From positions 3,410,001-3,474,000 of the forward strand of contig NZ_JACCBA010000001.1 in NCBI RefSeq assembly GCF_013409365.1: 64,000 bases of DNA, read 5' to 3'. The notes beneath the pieces are model-generated. The model worked only from the letters and a program-made list of their open reading frames with translations. It made no database searches and had not been told where the DNA came from. The position numbers and the translations under genes are program-made. Each line of letters opens with the position of its first letter. The first letter of the stretch is position 1. This document shows, in pieces, positions 6,866-18,442 of the stretch. Source of the stretch: Actinomadura luteofluorescens (GTDB lineage Bacteria > Actinomycetota > Actinomycetes > Streptosporangiales > Streptosporangiaceae).

Positions 6866-8034
6866 TCGAGCGGGTCTTCCGGGAGGAGCACGGGCGCGCG
6901 GTGGCCGTGCTGGTCCGGGTGTTCGGCGATGTGGACGTCGCCGAGGAGGCGGTGCAGGAGGCGTTCGCGGAGGCGGTGCGCCGGTGGCCGGACGAGGGGA
7001 CGCCGGCCAGTCCGGCGGGCTGGATCATCACGACGGCGCGGAACAAGGCGATCGACCGGCTGCGGCGGGAGGCCGCGCGGGCCGGGAAGTACGCGCAGGC
7101 CGTGCTGGTCAACGCGGCGGAGCCGGTCGAGGCGTCCGTCGTGGAGGACGATCGGCTGCGGCTCATCTTCACGTGCTGCCATCCGGCGCTGCGGATGGAG
7201 GCGCGGGTCGCCCTGACGCTGCGGCTGCTCGGAGGGCTGTCGACCGCGGAGATCGCGCGGGCCTTCCTGGTGCCGGAGAAGACGATGGCGCAGCGGCTGG
7301 TGCGGGCGAAGGCGAAGATCCGGGACGCCGGGATTCCGTACCGGGTGCCCGAGAAGGAGGAGCTGCCCGGACGCCTCGCCGGTGTGCTGGCGGTCGTCTA
7401 CCTGGTGTTCAACCAGGGGTACGGGGGGCGCGAGGAGTCGGGGGCCGAGGCGATCCGGCTGGGGCGGGTGCTGCGGGAGCTGATGCCGGACGAGCCCGAG
7501 GTGCTGGGGTTGCTGGCGCTGATGCTGCTCGTCGAGTCCCGCAAGGACGCCCGGCGGCGGGACGGGGAGCTGGTACTGCTGGCCGAGCAGGATCGCGGGC
7601 TCTGGGATCGGGAGCTCGTGGAGGAGGGGCAGGCGCTCGTCCGGCGGTGCCTCCGGATCGGACGGCCGGGGCCGTACCAGATCCAGGCGGCCGTCAACGC
7701 GGTGCACGGTGATGCGGCGAACGCCGAGGACACTCGGTGGGATCAGGTTCTCCAGCTGTACGACCAGTTGATGGTCGTGGCGCCGAGTCCTGTGGTGGCG
7801 CTCAATCGGGCTGTGGCGGTCGGTGAGGTTCAGGGGGCCGGGGCCGCACTGGAGCTGGTCGAGCGGCTCAAGCTGGGCCGGTACTACCTGTTCCACGCGG
7901 TGCGTGCTGATCTGCTGCGGCGGCTGGGGCGGGACGCGGAGGCGGCCGGGGCCTACGGCGAGGCGATGAGGCGTACGGAGGACGAGGCCGAGCTCGCGTT
8001 CCTCAGGAGGCGGCGGGCTTCGGTCTCCGGTTGA
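6862..8034 (+). CDS. ECF42-type RNA polymerase sigma factor (first copy)
   Basis: A 390-residue ECF sigma factor. Sigma region 2 lies at about residues 5-72 (AEEAVQEAFAEAVRRWP, GWIITTARNKAIDRLRRE) and region 4 at about 96-155 (FTCCHPALRMEARVALTLR, LSTAEIARAFLVPEKTMAQRLVRAKAKI cut by helices). A long C-terminal TPR-like extension (about 170-385, including GPYQIQAAVNAVH and NRAVAVGE) is typical of ECF42 and replaces a separate anti-sigma factor. The GTG start overlaps the stop of the DGPF gene. The 3' end overlaps the convergent EamA gene by 32 nt. A second, diverged pair lies at 12032-13647. Confidence 0.9.
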   Translation: MIERVFREEHGRAVAVLVRVFGDVDVAEEAVQEAFAEAVRRWPDEGTPASPAGWIITTARNKAIDRLRREAARAGKYAQAVLVNAAEPVEASVVEDDRLRLIFTCCHPALRMEARVALTLRLLGGLSTAEIARAFLVPEKTMAQRLVRAKAKIRDAGIPYRVPEKEELPGRLAGVLAVVYLVFNQGYGGREESGAEAIRLGRVLRELMPDEPEVLGLLALMLLVESRKDARRRDGELVLLAEQDRGLWDRELVEEGQALVRRCLRIGRPGPYQIQAAVNAVHGDAANAEDTRWDQVLQLYDQLMVVAPSPVVALNRAVAVGEVQGAGAALELVERLKLGRYYLFHAVRADLLRRLGRDAEAAGAYGEAMRRTEDEAELAFLRRRRASVSG

Positions 8035-8908
8035 GGGTCTGGCCGGCGACGAGGGCGCCCAGGGCGATGGTGAAGCCGGCGACCTGCCACGGGGTGAGGG
8101 TCTGGCCGAGGATCGCGAGGCCCGCGAGGGTGGCGACCATCGGGTTGGTGAGGCCGAGGAGCGAGACGGACGTCGGGGGCAGGCGGTCGATGCCGCGGAA
8201 CCACAGGGCGTAGGCGATCGCGGTGCCGACGATGCCGAGGTAGGTGAAGCCCAGGAGGTTCTCGCCGGTCAGGGAGGACGGGGCGCCTTCGAGCACCAGG
8301 GTGAGCGGCAGGAGGACGATGCCGCCGACGGTGAGCTGCCAGCCGGTCATGACCAGGGGCGATTCGGGGCGTCCCCACTTCTTCGCCAGGACGATCGCGG
8401 TGGCCATGAGGGACGTCGCGGTGAGCATGGCGGCGATGCCGAGGGGGTCGAGCCGGGCGTCGGCGCCGAGGGTCAGCAGCGCGACGCCGCCGGTGCCGGC
8501 GAGGGCCGAGTACAGGACGGCGCGGGCCGGGCGGATCCGCAGGACGCCGATCGACAGCAGCGCCACGACCAGGGGCTGGACGGAGCCGATCGTCGCGGCG
8601 ACGCCGCCGGGGAGGCGGTAGGCGGCGAAGAAGATCAGCGGGAAGAAGGCGCCGAAGTTCAGCAGGCCGAGGACGATCGACTTCCACCACCAGTCGCCGC
8701 GCGGGAGGCGGCGGGTGGCGGCGAGCAGCACCAGCCCGGCGGGCAGGGCCCGCATCGTGGCGGCGAGCAGGGGGCGGCCGTCGGGCAGGAGGGTGGTGGT
8801 GACCACGTAGGTGGTGCCCCAGCTCGCGGGGGCGAGGGCGGCGAGGACGAGGTCGGAGGCGTAGCGGGTGCGCAGGGCCGGTGCCGGGAGGGCTGTCGTC
8901 TGGTTCAC
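8003..8908 (-). CDS. EamA/DMT-family exporter
   Basis: A 301-residue integral membrane protein of the drug/metabolite transporter superfamily: two EamA repeats, about ten hydrophobic helices in all (LVLAALAPASWGTTYVVTT first; VATLAGLAILGQTLTPWQVAGFTIALGALVAG last, split over two helices). Relatives export amino acids, purines or toxic compounds; the substrate is unknown. The GTG at 8906-8908 starts one base after a palindromic operator (8909-8943), so a regulator would cover the start region. The 3' end overlaps the ECF gene on the other strand. Confidence 0.85.
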   Translation of the reverse strand: MNQTTALPAPALRTRYASDLVLAALAPASWGTTYVVTTTLLPDGRPLLAATMRALPAGLVLLAATRRLPRGDWWWKSIVLGLLNFGAFFPLIFFAAYRLPGGVAATIGSVQPLVVALLSIGVLRIRPARAVLYSALAGTGGVALLTLGADARLDPLGIAAMLTATSLMATAIVLAKKWGRPESPLVMTGWQLTVGGIVLLPLTLVLEGAPSSLTGENLLGFTYLGIVGTAIAYALWFRGIDRLPPTSVSLLGLTNPMVATLAGLAILGQTLTPWQVAGFTIALGALVAGQTLNRRPKPAAS

Positions 8909-8943
8909 CTCAACGTCAATTATCTGAACGTTGAGATTATTTC
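8909..8943. promoter_or_regulatory. Overlapping palindromes upstream of EamA gene
   Basis: Two nested symmetries are visible: CTCAACGT (8909-8916) pairs with ACGTTGAG (8928-8935), and a second dyad is centred on AACGTT with ATCT/AGAT and AAT/ATT on either side. The ATCT...AACGTT...AGAT form resembles MarR-type operators. No MarR gene is adjacent, so the regulator is probably encoded elsewhere. Confidence 0.55.
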
Positions 8944-8948
8944 CGATC

Positions 8949-9863
8949 TCAGGCGCGCAGGCGGCTGATCTCGTACAGGGCGATGCCCGCGGCGACTCCG
9001 GCGTTCAGCGACTCGGCCCTGCCCGGCATCGGGATCGTGACGAGCATGTCGCAGGTGTCGGCGACGAGACGTCCGAGACCCTTGCCCTCCGAGCCCACGA
9101 CCAGCACGAACGGCCCCGAAGCAAGTTCCAGGTCGGCGACGGTCACGCCGCCGGCGGCGTCCAGGCCGGCGACGAAGCAGCCGGCCTTCTGGTAGGCCTT
9201 GAGCTGGCGGGAGAGGTTCGTGGCCTGCGCGACCGGGATGTTCGCGAGGGTGCCGGCGGACGACTTCCAGGCGCCGGCCGTGACCCCCGCCGCGCGACGC
9301 TCCGGGACGACCACGCCGGTCGCGCCGAACGCGGAGGCGGACCGCACGATCGCGCCGAGGTTGCGCGGGTCGGTGATGCCGTCCACCGCGACGACCAGGG
9401 GGGCCTTGCCCTTGAGCAGGTCGTCCGGGTGCGCGTACCGGTAGGGCTTGACCTGGAGCGCGATGCCCTGGTGGACGGAGCCGTCGGTCAGCCGGTCCAG
9501 CTCGTTCTTGCCGGTCTCCAGCAGCGGGATGCGGCGGTCGGCGGCGATCTGGATCGCCTCGCGCACCCGCTCGTCGTTGCCGGACATGACGTACAGGGCC
9601 GTGCCGGGGACGCCCGCGCGCAGCGCCTCGACGACCGGGTTGCGGCCCGTGACCAGCTCGGGGACCTCGCCGGTCGCGCGGCGCGCGCCCGCGGGACGCC
9701 CGGCCGGACGGTTCTCGGCCTGGCTCTGGGCGCGCGCGCCCGGCCCCAGCGTGGGGGTGCCGGTGCGCTTGGAGCTCTTGACGGCGCGGGCCTTCTGGCG
9801 CTTGCCGTGCCAGTGCCGGTCCTCGGCCTTGGGGGTGGGACCCTTGCCCTTGTTCTTGGCCAT
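8949..9863 (-). CDS. rlmB: 23S rRNA (guanosine-2'-O-)-methyltransferase RlmB
   Basis: A 304-residue SpoU-class (SPOUT) rRNA 2'-O-ribose methyltransferase. A basic, low-complexity N-terminus (about residues 1-65) leads to the SpoU substrate-binding domain (GRNPVVEALRAG) and the catalytic trefoil knot with motif 1 DPRNLGAIVRSASAFGA, motif 2 VVGSEGKGLG and motif 3 MPGRAESLNAGVAAGIALYE. In other bacteria RlmB methylates G2251 of 23S rRNA. It lies downstream of cysS, its normal partner in actinomycetes, with a 126-bp gap. Confidence 0.95.
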   Translation of the reverse strand: MAKNKGKGPTPKAEDRHWHGKRQKARAVKSSKRTGTPTLGPGARAQSQAENRPAGRPAGARRATGEVPELVTGRNPVVEALRAGVPGTALYVMSGNDERVREAIQIAADRRIPLLETGKNELDRLTDGSVHQGIALQVKPYRYAHPDDLLKGKAPLVVAVDGITDPRNLGAIVRSASAFGATGVVVPERRAAGVTAGAWKSSAGTLANIPVAQATNLSRQLKAYQKAGCFVAGLDAAGGVTVADLELASGPFVLVVGSEGKGLGRLVADTCDMLVTIPMPGRAESLNAGVAAGIALYEISRLRA

Positions 9864-9989
9864 TGTCGGTTACGCCCCTCGCGACGATTGCGTGCTCGCC
9901 CCTGCCGGGCGGCTCAAGATCTCAGCGGACGGCGACGAACCCCCGCGAACGCTCGATTTTATCCGCCGCGCGGGGTGCGCCATGCACGG

Positions 9990-11384
<1,395 letters not shown>

Positions 11385-11464
11385 GGGTTCAGGTTATTGG
11401 ATCGGCGTCCGGCTACGTGGCGCATCGCACAGGCCGGACTCTGCCATCCGGCCGTCCCGCGGGG

Positions 11465-12031
11465 TCATTCCACCGGGAACGTCTCCGCCAGCCGGGCGGC
11501 GAACTCGGCGGCGTGCGGGCCGAAGCCGCCGTGGTCGCCGGGATAGATCTCGGCGGACGTTCCGAGCCGCTCCGCCAGCTCCAGCGCGGCCCGGTGAGGC
11601 GGCTCGCCCACGGAATCCGCCCCCGCCGCCGGGACGATCCGCACGGGCGACCCGCGCAGCGCCTCCACATCGGGCTCGTACCGCCCGAAGCCGGGCACCT
11701 CGTACCCGACGAAGAAGTCGGTGTTCTTCTCGAAGCGGGCGAACATCGCCTGCATCTCCGGGCTCGGCGGTTCCTGCTCCGCGGGCCCCTCCTCCTCGCC
11801 GCCGCCCATGCGGGACGCGTCGTCCGCGTGCGTCTCTACGCGCTGCCGCTCCGGCGGCCCGTCGATCGGGCTGCGCGAGTTGCCGCGCCGGTCGTACGTC
11901 ACGACCGTGTACCGGTCGGCGAGCGGCCCGGAGAGACCGGCGAAGCCCGCCGCGTCGTCGATGCCGCCGCAGATCAGCAGCAGGACGGCCCGGAGCCGCG
12001 CACCTCGTAGTAGAGGGTCGCGCCGGGGACC

Positions 12032-12045
<14 letters not shown>
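11465..12045 (-). pseudogene. Alpha/beta hydrolase, frameshifted and internally deleted
   Basis: Third gene of the DGPF/ECF operon. The N-terminus (ATG 12043-12045: MGKLEVPGATLYYEVRGSGP) is normal for an alpha/beta hydrolase but runs into TGA after 22 codons. Restoring one base near 11987 continues into LLLICGGIDDAAGF and VVTYDRRGNSRS. The frame open from 11902 then jumps from VETHADDASR to EPPSPEMQAMFARFEKNTDFF, omitting the segment that should hold the nucleophile elbow (GxSxG) and cap. The acid/His end (PGDHGGFGPHAAEFA) is kept. Two independent lesions mean the enzyme is dead. The start overlaps the ECF gene stop by 14 nt. Confidence 0.8.
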
Positions 12046-13281
<1,236 letters not shown>

Positions 13282-13285
<4 letters not shown>

Positions 13286-13647
13286 ATCTCCGTCCCGGAG
13301 TCCTGCATGATCGCCCGGACCTCCAGGTAGCCGCCGTACTTGACGTCCGGCCAGCGGGCGGCGATCTCCAGGGCCCGCTCCTCGGTCTCGCAGTCCACGC
13401 TGACGTAGCCGGCGAAGTGCTCCTTGGCCTCCAGGAACGGGCCGTCCGTCACGGCCGGCCGCCCGTCCCTGACCGCCACGGTCCTGGTCAGGGACGGGTC
13501 GGCCAGCGCCGCCCCGCCGACCAGCTCGCCCGACTCCGACAGCTCGGTCATGATCGCCTCGACCTCGCCGAACAGCGCGGTCCGCTCCTGCTCGCTCAGC
13601 TCCTCCAGGAAGCCGGGACGGTTGTAGATCAGCAGCATGTACTTCAC
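13282..13647 (-). CDS. DGPF/YCII-domain protein (second copy)
   Basis: A 121-residue YCII-superfamily protein starting MKYMLLIYN, the commonest N-terminus of the family, with the classical DGPF motif in VTDGPFLEAKEHFAGY (about residues 67-82). The stop overlaps the GTG of the ECF42 sigma gene. It heads the operon DGPF-ECF-hydrolase running right to left. It differs considerably from the protein at 6518, which has DGPW instead. Confidence 0.87.
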
Positions 13648-13743
13648 GGTGGTCTCCTCGTCGTCGTGCGGCCCGTCTCCGGGCCCGTTCGCAGGACGAT
13701 CGGAGCGGCCGGCCGGTTCTCGACATCCCCGCCGAAAAAATCT

Positions 13744-14520
13744 TCAGAAATCTTCGACCAGGTCTCTGACCTGGTGACACAGGACGTTGAACGCTAGCGC
13801 GTCCGGCATCCGGGAGGCGACCGTCGCCAGATCCGCCCGGCCCGGGCGGGCGCGCACGGTCACCATCCCGCTCCCGATCACCACGTCCCGGACGGCGCTC
13901 CACGGCAGCCGCTCGCCGTCCTTCTCGACGCCGTCCAGGTCGACGGCGAAGGGGCCGATCCGGACGGACTCCCCCGCCTCCACCGACGTCAGGAGGCGCG
14001 GGACGATCCGGGCGGTCACCTCCTGGGCGACGGCCACGCCGAGCGTCCGGACGTCGGGGATGTCGTCGCCGAGCCGCAGCACGCTCCCGTCGTCGGCGAC
14101 GACCGTGAAGCACCACCGGACGCGCCCGCCGGGCCCGCCCGGAACGCCGGCGACCGTCACCGAGACGAACTCGTCCCACGTGCGGGCCCCGCCGCCCTGC
14201 CCGGTGACCGCCAGGCCCCCGGTGTGGAGGGCGGCGACGCGGCCCCGGAAGCGCGGACGGTCGCGTCCCGCGATCCATCCGGCGGCGGCCGCGTAGCCCA
14301 TCGACAGGAGCAGCGCCGGGACGCCCACCCACCACACGCGGGCGTGCAGGTACACGACGGCCGCCGGGACGAGCGCCGCGGCGGCCAGGCACAGCAGGGC
14401 CAGCCACGCCCAGGTCCGGCGGGCGGCGGCCCGCCCGTCGAAGATCCGGACCGGTTCGCCGAGCCGGTCCCGAGGGGACGCCACGACGCCGCTACCCGGC
14501 CGCGCGGGCCCGCGTGACAC
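13744..14520 (-). CDS. DUF6585-like membrane-anchored protein
   Basis: 258 residues. Two hydrophobic helices lie near the N-terminus (about residues 37-60 WAWLALLCLAAAALVPAAVV and 64-85 WWVGVPALLLSMGYAAAAGW), followed by a beta-rich cytoplasmic region with repeated 'LPW..V' and 'G..V.VRA' elements, resembling the PH-like domains of DUF6585/DUF1449-type proteins. Function is unknown. The GTG at 14520 is the longest start; a later GTG (VASPRDRLGEP) is also possible. It is transcribed away from the DUF2637 gene, leaving a 171-bp divergent promoter region. Confidence 0.6.
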   Translation of the reverse strand: MSRGPARPGSGVVASPRDRLGEPVRIFDGRAAARRTWAWLALLCLAAAALVPAAVVYLHARVWWVGVPALLLSMGYAAAAGWIAGRDRPRFRGRVAALHTGGLAVTGQGGGARTWDEFVSVTVAGVPGGPGGRVRWCFTVVADDGSVLRLGDDIPDVRTLGVAVAQEVTARIVPRLLTSVEAGESVRIGPFAVDLDGVEKDGERLPWSAVRDVVIGSGMVTVRARPGRADLATVASRMPDALAFNVLCHQVRDLVEDF

Positions 14521-14691
14521 GCACGAACCTGCCGCACGCCATCACTGCCTCCCTTGCCCTGTCATCACCAATACCGTACGTCTCCCCACTTATAGTGCGC
14601 AGCGTCACAGTGATCACGAAGAACTTGCGGTTCGGCGGCGTCCCGGCTCGTTAATCTCGGCGGAGGACCCCTCCCATCCGGAACGAGAGAC

Positions 14692-15747
14692 ATGCCGACT
14701 GATCCGACCCGGCCCTCCTACACGCCCGTGCAGCGGCGGCTGCTCACCGCCGTCGCCGGTCTCGTCGTCGCCGCGCTCGCGGGCGGCGCGTTCGCGCTGA
14801 CCTACGACGTGCTGCGCGAGCTCGCCGTCGCCGGCGGGGTGAGCCGCCGGTGGGCGCCGCTGTACCCGGCGATGGCCGACACCCTCACCGCCGTGACGAT
14901 CCTGTCGCTCGTCGTCACCCGCAACGCCCGCTGGTGGACGCGGCTGCCGCGCTGGACGCTGCTGGTCCTGCTGCTCGCCGGGGGCGCCGCGGTCTCCGTC
15001 CAGCACTCGGTCCGCGGGTTCGGCCCGCTGCCGGACGACGCGGTCCGCACGGGCGTGGCGGTGGCGCCGCACGCCATGCTCGTGATCGCCGTCTGGCTGT
15101 GGCTGACGATGGTCAAGCAGATCCGGGTGGCGCGGCCCGCCGCCGGGGACGAGGCGCCGGTCGAGGCGCAGCGCGGCCACGTCAAGGTCCTCGGGCCCGC
15201 GGCGCCGCCGCTCGCGCTGGAGGCGCCCGCCGAGCCGGAACCAGAGCCGGAACCAGAGCCGGAACCGGAGCCGGTGAGCGAGCCCGAGCCCGAAATGCGG
15301 CGCGGGCCGATCCTGCCGTTCAAGGACGAGCCCGAGTGGCCCGCCGCCGAGAAGCCCGCGCCCGCGCCGGAGGAGTTCGCCCCCTTCGCCGCCGACGAGA
15401 GCCTGTCGTCGGAGCCGGCGCCGCCGCTGGACCCGCTGCCGCAGCCGCGCCCCCCGCTGGACGCGGTACCGGACCTGCTGCCGACGGACGTCGAACTCGT
15501 CCGGGGCCGCGACCGCGCCGCCGAGGAGCCCCCTGCCACCGCGACCACCCGCCCCGACCTCGTGATGCCCCCGCCCCAGGACGCCGGCGAGGACGCCGAC
15601 GAGGACGATCACGACGGCCCGCCCGCCGACCGCGCCGAAGACCCCGACGCCGGAGACTCCGGCGCGGACGACCGTGCGGCCAGGGATGACTGGAACCCGC
15701 CGCCGTCGGGCAACTTCCGCAGCGGCCCCGTCCCACCCGCCGACTAG
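14692..15747 (+). CDS. DUF2637 membrane protein with acidic proline-rich tail
   Basis: 351 residues. The first about 145 residues form a four-helix membrane domain like DUF2637 (SpdB2-like) proteins: VAGLVVAALAGGAFALTYD, LAVAGGVSRRWAPLYP, DTLTAVTILSLVVTRN and VAPHAMLVIAVWLWLTMV. The rest is a low-complexity acidic tail with a PEPEPEPEPEP tract (about 181-195) and many D/E/P residues, probably disordered in the cytoplasm. DUF2637 proteins are frequent on actinomycete plasmids and AICEs as well as in chromosomes, and the function is not established. The start has ACGAGAG upstream. Confidence 0.75.
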   Translation: MPTDPTRPSYTPVQRRLLTAVAGLVVAALAGGAFALTYDVLRELAVAGGVSRRWAPLYPAMADTLTAVTILSLVVTRNARWWTRLPRWTLLVLLLAGGAAVSVQHSVRGFGPLPDDAVRTGVAVAPHAMLVIAVWLWLTMVKQIRVARPAAGDEAPVEAQRGHVKVLGPAAPPLALEAPAEPEPEPEPEPEPEPVSEPEPEMRRGPILPFKDEPEWPAAEKPAPAPEEFAPFAADESLSSEPAPPLDPLPQPRPPLDAVPDLLPTDVELVRGRDRAAEEPPATATTRPDLVMPPPQDAGEDADEDDHDGPPADRAEDPDAGDSGADDRAARDDWNPPPSGNFRSGPVPPAD

Positions 15748-15762
15748 GGCTGTGTTTCAAAA

Positions 15763-15907
15763 GTCCCGGCCCACTTCGCTCGCCTGGCGGCTCGCTACGT
15801 GACCGGGCCTGGGCGAACGCGGCATCGCTTCGCGATCTGCCCGGCTCCGCTCGCCTCCGGCTTCGCTCCACCGGCCAGGTCACGCGTTCGCGTGCGTGGC
15901 CGAGGCC
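15763..15907 (+). repeat. Dispersed repeat, copy A
   Basis: This 145-bp sequence recurs in inverted orientation at 45641-45783 with five substitutions and one 2-nt gap. It is full of short dyads built on TTCGC/GCGAA, for example ATCGC-TTC-GCGAT and CACGCG-TT-CGCGTG. It begins 15 bp after the DUF2637 stop and runs into the 62-bp tandem block. It may be a REP-like or non-autonomous mobile repeat; no coding potential is convincing. Confidence 0.85.
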
Positions 15908-16095
15908 ACCGCCCGCCTCCGGCCTCGCTCCACCGGCCAGGTCACGCGTTCGCGTGCGTGGCCGAGGCCACCGCCCGCCTCCGGCTCCGCTCCACCGGCC
16001 AGGTCACGCGTTCGCGTGCGTGGCCGAGGCCACCGCCCGCCTCCGGCTTCGCTCCACTGGGCAGGTCACGCGTTCGCGTGCAACCGAGGCCACGC
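15853..16095 (+). repeat. Four-copy 62-bp tandem repeat
   Basis: Units start at 15853, 15915, 15977 and 16039, exactly 62 bp apart. Units 1-3 differ only around CGGCTTCG/CGGCCTCG/CGGCTCCG; the fourth has a few more changes and a degenerate end. Every unit contains the perfect palindrome CACGCG-TT-CGCGTG. Frames cross it in several phases but their protein products merely echo the repeat. The remaining 134 bp before fahA hold nothing recognisable beyond that gene's ribosome-binding site. Confidence 0.9.
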
Positions 16096-16229
16096 CGAGA
16101 CCGCCCCTCTAGGGAGCCCGGCACGGCCTCCGGGGCCTTTGCACTGATCTGGAAGTCTCCTTTTCCTTCCGCCGGGGCTGATCAGGCCGCACCGGGTGAA
16201 AGGGAGGCGGCGGGGGAAGGTATGGGTTC

Positions 16230-17447
16230 ATGACGACCGTTTCGTGGGTCGAGAGCGGCCAGGGCGGCGGCTTCGGCATCGAGAACCTGCCGTACGGGGT
16301 CTTCTCGCGCCCGGGGGAACTGCCGCGCGTCGGCGTGGCCATCGGCGACCGCGTCCTCGACCTGGCGGAGATGTCGGCCGCGGGGCTGGTGGAGGACCGG
16401 CGGTACTTCGCCTCCGGGTCGCTGAACGCCTTCATGGTCGCGGGACGTGCCGCCTGGCAGGCGAACCGGGAGCGGGTGACGGAGCTCCTCACCGACGAGG
16501 CGTACCGCGGCCGGGTCGAGCCGCACCTGATCCCGGTCGCGGACGTGGAGATGCAGAGGCCGTTCGAGGTGGCCGACTACGTCGACTTCTACTCCTCGGA
16601 GCACCACGCGACGAACGCGGGACGGATCCTGCGGCCCAAGGGCGAGCCGCTGCCGCCGAACTGGAAGCACATGCCGGTCGCCTACCACGGCCGCTCCGGG
16701 ACCGTGTACCCGACGGGAACGCCGATCATCCGGCCGTCCGGGCAGCGGCGGGCCGCAGACGCCCCGGAGCCGGCCTACGGCCCGTCGCGGCGCCTGGACT
16801 TCGAGGCGGAGGTCGGCTTCGTCGTCGGCGTCCCCTCCCCCGCCGGGCGCGGCGTCCCGGCCTCCGCGTTCCGCGACCACGTGTTCGGGTTCGTGCTGGT
16901 GAACGACTGGAGCGCGCGCGACCTGCAGATGTGGGAGTCGCAGCCGCTCGGCCCGTTCCTAGGCAAGTCGTTCGCGACGTCGGTCTCGTCGTGGGTCGTG
17001 CCGGTCGCGGCGCTGGAGCCCGCGCGCGTCCCGCCGCCCGTCCAGGACCCGGCGCCGCTGCCCTACCTGCGCTGCGACGAGCCGTGGGGCCTCGACCTGC
17101 ACCTGGAGGTCCTGATCAACGGCCGGACGGCGGCGCGGCCGAAGTTCGCGTCGATGTACTGGACGCCGCCGCAGCAGCTCGCGCACGCCACGGTGAACGG
17201 CGCCCCGCTCCGCACGGGCGACCTGTTCGCGTCGGGCACGGTCTCGGGCCCCGAGCGCGGGGAGCGCGGCTGCATGCTGGAGCTCAGCTGGAACGGCCAG
17301 GAGCCCCTGCTGCTGGACGACGGTACGGAGCGCACGTTCCTGGAGGACGGCGACACCGTGACGCTCCGAGCGCAGGCTCCGGGCGCCTCCGGTTCCCGCA
17401 TCGCCCTGGGCGAGGTGACGGGCACCGTCCTCCCGGCCCTGGCGTAG
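16230..17447 (+). CDS. fahA: Fumarylacetoacetase
   Basis: A 405-residue enzyme that hydrolyses fumarylacetoacetate to fumarate and acetoacetate, the last step of tyrosine/homogentisate breakdown. An N-terminal SH3-like domain (about residues 1-115) is followed by the FAH catalytic domain with DYVDFYSSEHHATNAG (calcium and catalytic His region), FEAEVGFVVG (metal ligands), VNDWSARDLQMWE, LGKSFATSVSSW and RGCMLELSWNG. Length fits bacterial and mammalian FAH. No homogentisate dioxygenase neighbour is seen. It converges on ispF with a 7-nt gap. Confidence 0.95.
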   Translation: MTTVSWVESGQGGGFGIENLPYGVFSRPGELPRVGVAIGDRVLDLAEMSAAGLVEDRRYFASGSLNAFMVAGRAAWQANRERVTELLTDEAYRGRVEPHLIPVADVEMQRPFEVADYVDFYSSEHHATNAGRILRPKGEPLPPNWKHMPVAYHGRSGTVYPTGTPIIRPSGQRRAADAPEPAYGPSRRLDFEAEVGFVVGVPSPAGRGVPASAFRDHVFGFVLVNDWSARDLQMWESQPLGPFLGKSFATSVSSWVVPVAALEPARVPPPVQDPAPLPYLRCDEPWGLDLHLEVLINGRTAARPKFASMYWTPPQQLAHATVNGAPLRTGDLFASGTVSGPERGERGCMLELSWNGQEPLLLDDGTERTFLEDGDTVTLRAQAPGASGSRIALGEVTGTVLPALA

Positions 17448-17454
17448 GCGCCCG

Positions 17455-17946
17455 TTACGGGGGAGGGAGAACGAGAGCGTTGGCGATGGCGGCGAGGCCC
17501 TCGCCCCGCCCCGTCAGGCCCAGGCCGTCGGTGGTGGTGGCGGAGACGGTCACCGGGGCGCCGGACAGGGCCTCGGTGAGGGTCTTCTCCGCCTCGGCGC
17601 GCCGTTTGCCGATCTTGGGACGGTTGCCGATGACCTGGACGGAGACGTTGCCGATGGTGAAGCCCGCCTCGTCGGCGAGGCGGGCGACCTCGCGCAGGAG
17701 GACGACGCCGGAGGCGCCGGACCAGCGCGGGTCGGAGGTGCCGAAGACGGCGCCGAGGTCACCGAGACCGCAGGCCGACAGGAGCGCGTCACAGGCGGCG
17801 TGCGCGGCGACGTCGCCGTCGGAGTGCCCGGCGAGACCGTGGCCCTCACCGGGCCATTCGAGCCCGGCGACCCACAGGGGCCGGGGCTCGGACGAGAACG
17901 GGTGGACGTCGGTACCGACGCCCACCCGAGGGAGCCGTTGGTTCAA
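17455..17946 (-). CDS. ispF: 2-C-methyl-D-erythritol 2,4-cyclodiphosphate synthase
   Basis: 163 residues. IspF cyclises CDP-ME 2-phosphate to MEcPP in the non-mevalonate isoprenoid pathway. Hallmarks are the zinc-binding DVH in [25 protein letters not shown], the DPRW segment, and the late [17 protein letters not shown]. The TTG at 17944-17946 is chosen because it gives the usual length right after carD (13-nt gap); a GTG seven codons later is possible. ispD is not present here; carD-ispF is the common actinobacterial order. Confidence 0.93.
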   Translation of the reverse strand: MNQRLPRVGVGTDVHPFSSEPRPLWVAGLEWPGEGHGLAGHSDGDVAAHAACDALLSACGLGDLGAVFGTSDPRWSGASGVVLLREVARLADEAGFTIGNVSVQVIGNRPKIGKRRAEAEKTLTEALSGAPVTVSATTTDGLGLTGRGEGLAAIANALVLPPP

Positions 17947-17959
17947 CGCGGTCGGCCGC

Positions 17960-18442
17960 TCAGCTGGCCAGGACCTCGTCGAGCAGGGCCTCTGCCTTGT
18001 CCTCGTTGGTCTTCTCGGCGAGCGCGAGCTCGCTGACCAGGATCTGGCGCGCCTTGGCGAGCATCCGCTTCTCACCCGCGGACAGCCCGCGCTCCTTGTC
18101 GCGCCGCCAGAGGTCGCGAACGACCTCCGCGACCTTGTTGACATCGCCGGAGGCGAGCTTCTCAAGATTCGCCTTGTACCGGCGGGACCAGTTGGTGGGC
18201 TCCTCGGTGTAGGGTGCGCGAAGCACCTCGAACACCTTCTCCAGCCCGTCCTGGCCGACGACGTCCCGGACGCCCACGTCCTCGACGTTCTCGACCGGGA
18301 CCCGTACCGTCAGGTCACCCTTGTCAACCTTCAGGACCAGGTAGGTCCTGTCCTCACCCTTGATGGTGCGAGTCTCGATGGCCTCGATCCGAGCAGCCCC
18401 ATGGTGGGGGTAGACGACGGTGTCGCCGACCTGGAAAGTCAT
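17960..18442 (-). CDS. carD: CarD-family transcription regulator
   Basis: 160 residues. CarD binds the RNA polymerase beta subunit and stabilises open promoter complexes, acting globally on rRNA and housekeeping promoters. An N-terminal Tudor-like RNAP-interacting domain ([20 protein letters not shown], about residues 1-55) is followed by a helical DNA-binding domain with the conserved [13 protein letters not shown] and [20 protein letters not shown]. The ATG at 18442 is chosen over the longer open frame because it gives the family N-terminus and follows GGAAGGGG. Confidence 0.95.
   Translation of the reverse strand: MTFQVGDTVVYPHHGAARIEAIETRTIKGEDRTYLVLKVDKGDLTVRVPVENVEDVGVRDVVGQDGLEKVFEVLRAPYTEEPTNWSRRYKANLEKLASGDVNKVAEVVRDLWRRDKERGLSAGEKRMLAKARQILVSELALAEKTNEDKAEALLDEVLAS

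Noticed and set aside
15853..16095. CRISPR-like regularly spaced repeats
   Set aside because: The 62-bp units are contiguous with no unique spacers, and no cas genes are in the window; it is a tandem repeat.
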